Assembly (NCBI GenBank): GCA_965369635.1
Contig: CBDURC010000182.1
Coordinates: forward strand, 1-6,283
Source of the DNA: UBA3071 sp965369635
Lineage (GTDB): Bacteria > Chloroflexota > Anaerolineae > UBA3071
Length of the DNA: 6,283 bases
Direction of reading: 5' to 3'
How positions within the stretch are numbered: the first letter of the stretch is position 1; every line of letters begins with the position of its first letter. Shown one piece after another: positions 5,752 to 6,283 of this stretch. The translations under genes were made by a program, and so were the position numbers. The notes under the pieces were generated by a model that was not told the origin of the DNA, searched no databases, and saw only the letters and a program-made list of their open reading frames with translations.

Positions 5752-5768
5752 GGTATAGACGCTATACC
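5752..5768. repeat. Perfect 7-bp palindrome containing the stop codon of the DUF35 gene
   Basis: GGTATAG (5752-5758) and CTATACC (5762-5768) flank ACG. The palindrome abuts the larger stem-loop with no base between, and the right arm holds the minus-strand stop TAG (5762-5764). On the minus strand the DUF35 transcript would meet this hairpin first and then the 15-bp one, suggesting a two-hairpin 3' end. Confidence 0.55.
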
Positions 5769-6172
5769 GCAGCCTGTTCTGCTAACACGGAGCGGAACTT
5801 GTAGCCGTAGAGAATCTGCCCCGCCTCGCCGTCCTCGCGAATTCTGCGCGTTACCATCTCCACCGGCATGCCGATGCGAACCTGATCTGCATCCACATCA
5901 GTGAGTTGGGCGGTAAGCATCGGCCCTTCCTTCAGTTGTACCAAGGCGACTGTGTAGGGCAAGTATTCTTCAAATCCCTTGGGGGCGCTGTACATCGTCG
6001 AATAGGAATACACCTCCCCGCGCCCGCTGAGCGTGTAGGGGAGCTGTGCCGGTTCCGTGCAATGCGGGCAGATGTCCCGCGGCGGGAAGATCTTGTTGCC
6101 GCATTCTGTGCAAACCTCGCCCACCAGGCTGTAGCGCTGCTGGCGGGTACGCCAATCCCGTGCGATCCTCAT
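5762..6172 (-). CDS. Zn-ribbon domain-containing OB-fold protein (DUF35 family)
   Basis: This small cytosolic protein (136 residues, normal for the family) has an N-terminal helix, then a rubredoxin-like zinc ribbon with C21-x2-C24 and C35-x2-C38. A C-terminal OB-fold follows, with GRGEVYSYS (51-58), PYTVALVQL (72-80) and IGMPVEM (100-106). Family members are partners of thiolases, HMG-CoA synthases or thiolase-like aldolases. In several archaea they hold a thiolase and HMG-CoA synthase together; in actinobacterial sterol degradation a related domain forms part of a hydratase. Here the partner enzyme would lie upstream on the minus strand, beyond 6283, or elsewhere. ATG at 6172 is chosen because AGGAGG is upstream, although the 12-base gap is long. 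The longer reading to 6238 would encode a Ser-rich repeat-derived N-terminus and is less likely. It converges on transketolase. Confidence 0.88.
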   Translation of the reverse strand: MRIARDWRTRQQRYSLVGEVCTECGNKIFPPRDICPHCTEPAQLPYTLSGRGEVYSYSTMYSAPKGFEEYLPYTVALVQLKEGPMLTAQLTDVDADQVRIGMPVEMVTRRIREDGEAGQILYGYKFRSVLAEQAAV

Positions 6173-6184
6173 GCTGTTGACAAT

Positions 6185-6190
6185 CCTCCT
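6185..6190 (-). promoter_or_regulatory. Ribosome binding site of the DUF35 gene
   Basis: A perfect AGGAGG on the minus strand lies 12 bases before the ATG at 6172, longer than the usual 5-9. No ATG, GTG or TTG in the correct frame lies between them, so the start is kept at 6172 with a weak-spacing caveat. Confidence 0.6.
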
Positions 6191-6204
6191 AAGTTGACAT
6201 AGAC

Positions 6205-6236
6205 GCGAGCTGGACGCGGCCAGTTGCGAACTGGAC
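6205..6236. repeat. Direct repeats GCGARCTGGAC (21-nt period) with overlapping dyad
   Basis: GCGAGCTGGAC (6205-6215) and GCGAACTGGAC (6226-6236) match at 10 of 11 positions and are 21 bases, two helical turns, apart. The second copy overlaps a perfect inverted repeat, CCAGTT-GCG-AACTGG (6220-6234), at the predicted transcription start. This could be a regulator binding region. Confidence 0.45.
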
Positions 6237-6238
6237 AT

Positions 6239-6247
6239 ATTCTACCA
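6239..6247 (-). promoter_or_regulatory. Possible extended -10 promoter for the DUF35 gene
   Basis: On the minus strand TGG-TAGAAT (6239-6247) matches the extended -10 pattern. The only -35-like hexamer, TTGATA at 6267-6272, is 22 bases away, too far for normal use. The start would be near 6232, with a leader of about 60 nt. If real, the gene is transcribed separately from whatever lies to the right. Confidence 0.4.
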
Positions 6248-6283
6248 CAAATCCTCTCTCATTCTCTATCAAGACGCCAGTGA

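Noticed and set aside
6194..6199. Plus-strand TTGACA as a promoter leaving the window to the right
   Set aside because: No -10-like hexamer at 16-18 bases; the downstream bases are GC-rich.
1..6283. CRISPR array, insertion sequence, integron or phage genes
   Set aside because: No regularly spaced long repeats, transposase or integrase motifs, or terminal inverted repeats bounding a transposase gene were seen.

Overview
This GC-rich bacterial window (roughly 60% GC by eye) carries five protein genes. Four are on the minus strand: a sugar ABC-transporter permease, a family-4 glycosyltransferase, a LysE-family exporter and a zinc-ribbon/OB-fold (DUF35) protein. One is on the plus strand: a full-length transketolase. 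The style of the proteins and the short tandem-plus-palindrome repeat behind the transketolase gene would fit a Chloroflexota (Anaerolineae-like) genome. That assignment is an inference from general resemblance, not a demonstrated placement. No phage, insertion sequence, CRISPR array, rRNA or confident tRNA is present.

Layout from left to right. 1-107 is non-coding and can fold into a tRNA-like set of stem-loops. 108-1124 (minus) is a MalF/UgpA-type permease with its own near-consensus sigma-70 promoter at 1224-1252 and a small dyad in its leader. 1125-1377 is the spacer holding that promoter and a second dyad. 1378-2607 (minus) is the glycosyltransferase, which carries an in-frame, hairpin-bearing extra segment of about 24 codons flanked by imperfect repeats. 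2662-3297 (minus) is the LysE-type exporter. It sits 54 nt upstream of the glycosyltransferase, so the two may share the near-consensus promoter at 3368-3396.

3298-3649 is a divergent intergenic region with a strong leftward promoter, a weaker rightward promoter, a pair of 10-nt direct repeats in the exporter leader and three helically phased 10-nt repeats. 3650-5680 (plus) is transketolase. 5681-5768 is a compact convergent intergenic block: four 8-nt tandem units, a perfect 15-bp stem-loop, then an abutting 7-bp palindrome that contains the stop codon of the next gene. 5762-6172 (minus) is the DUF35 protein, with a repeat-rich leader and a probable extended -10 promoter upstream.

The genes do not form one pathway. 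Transketolase is housekeeping carbon metabolism, the permease is one subunit of a carbohydrate importer whose partners lie outside the window, the glycosyltransferase and exporter may be co-transcribed, and the DUF35 protein normally works beside a thiolase or thiolase-like enzyme that would lie to the right. I see no convincing new multi-gene system. The unusual material is in the intergenic repeats, the glycosyltransferase insert and the tRNA-like fold at the left edge.
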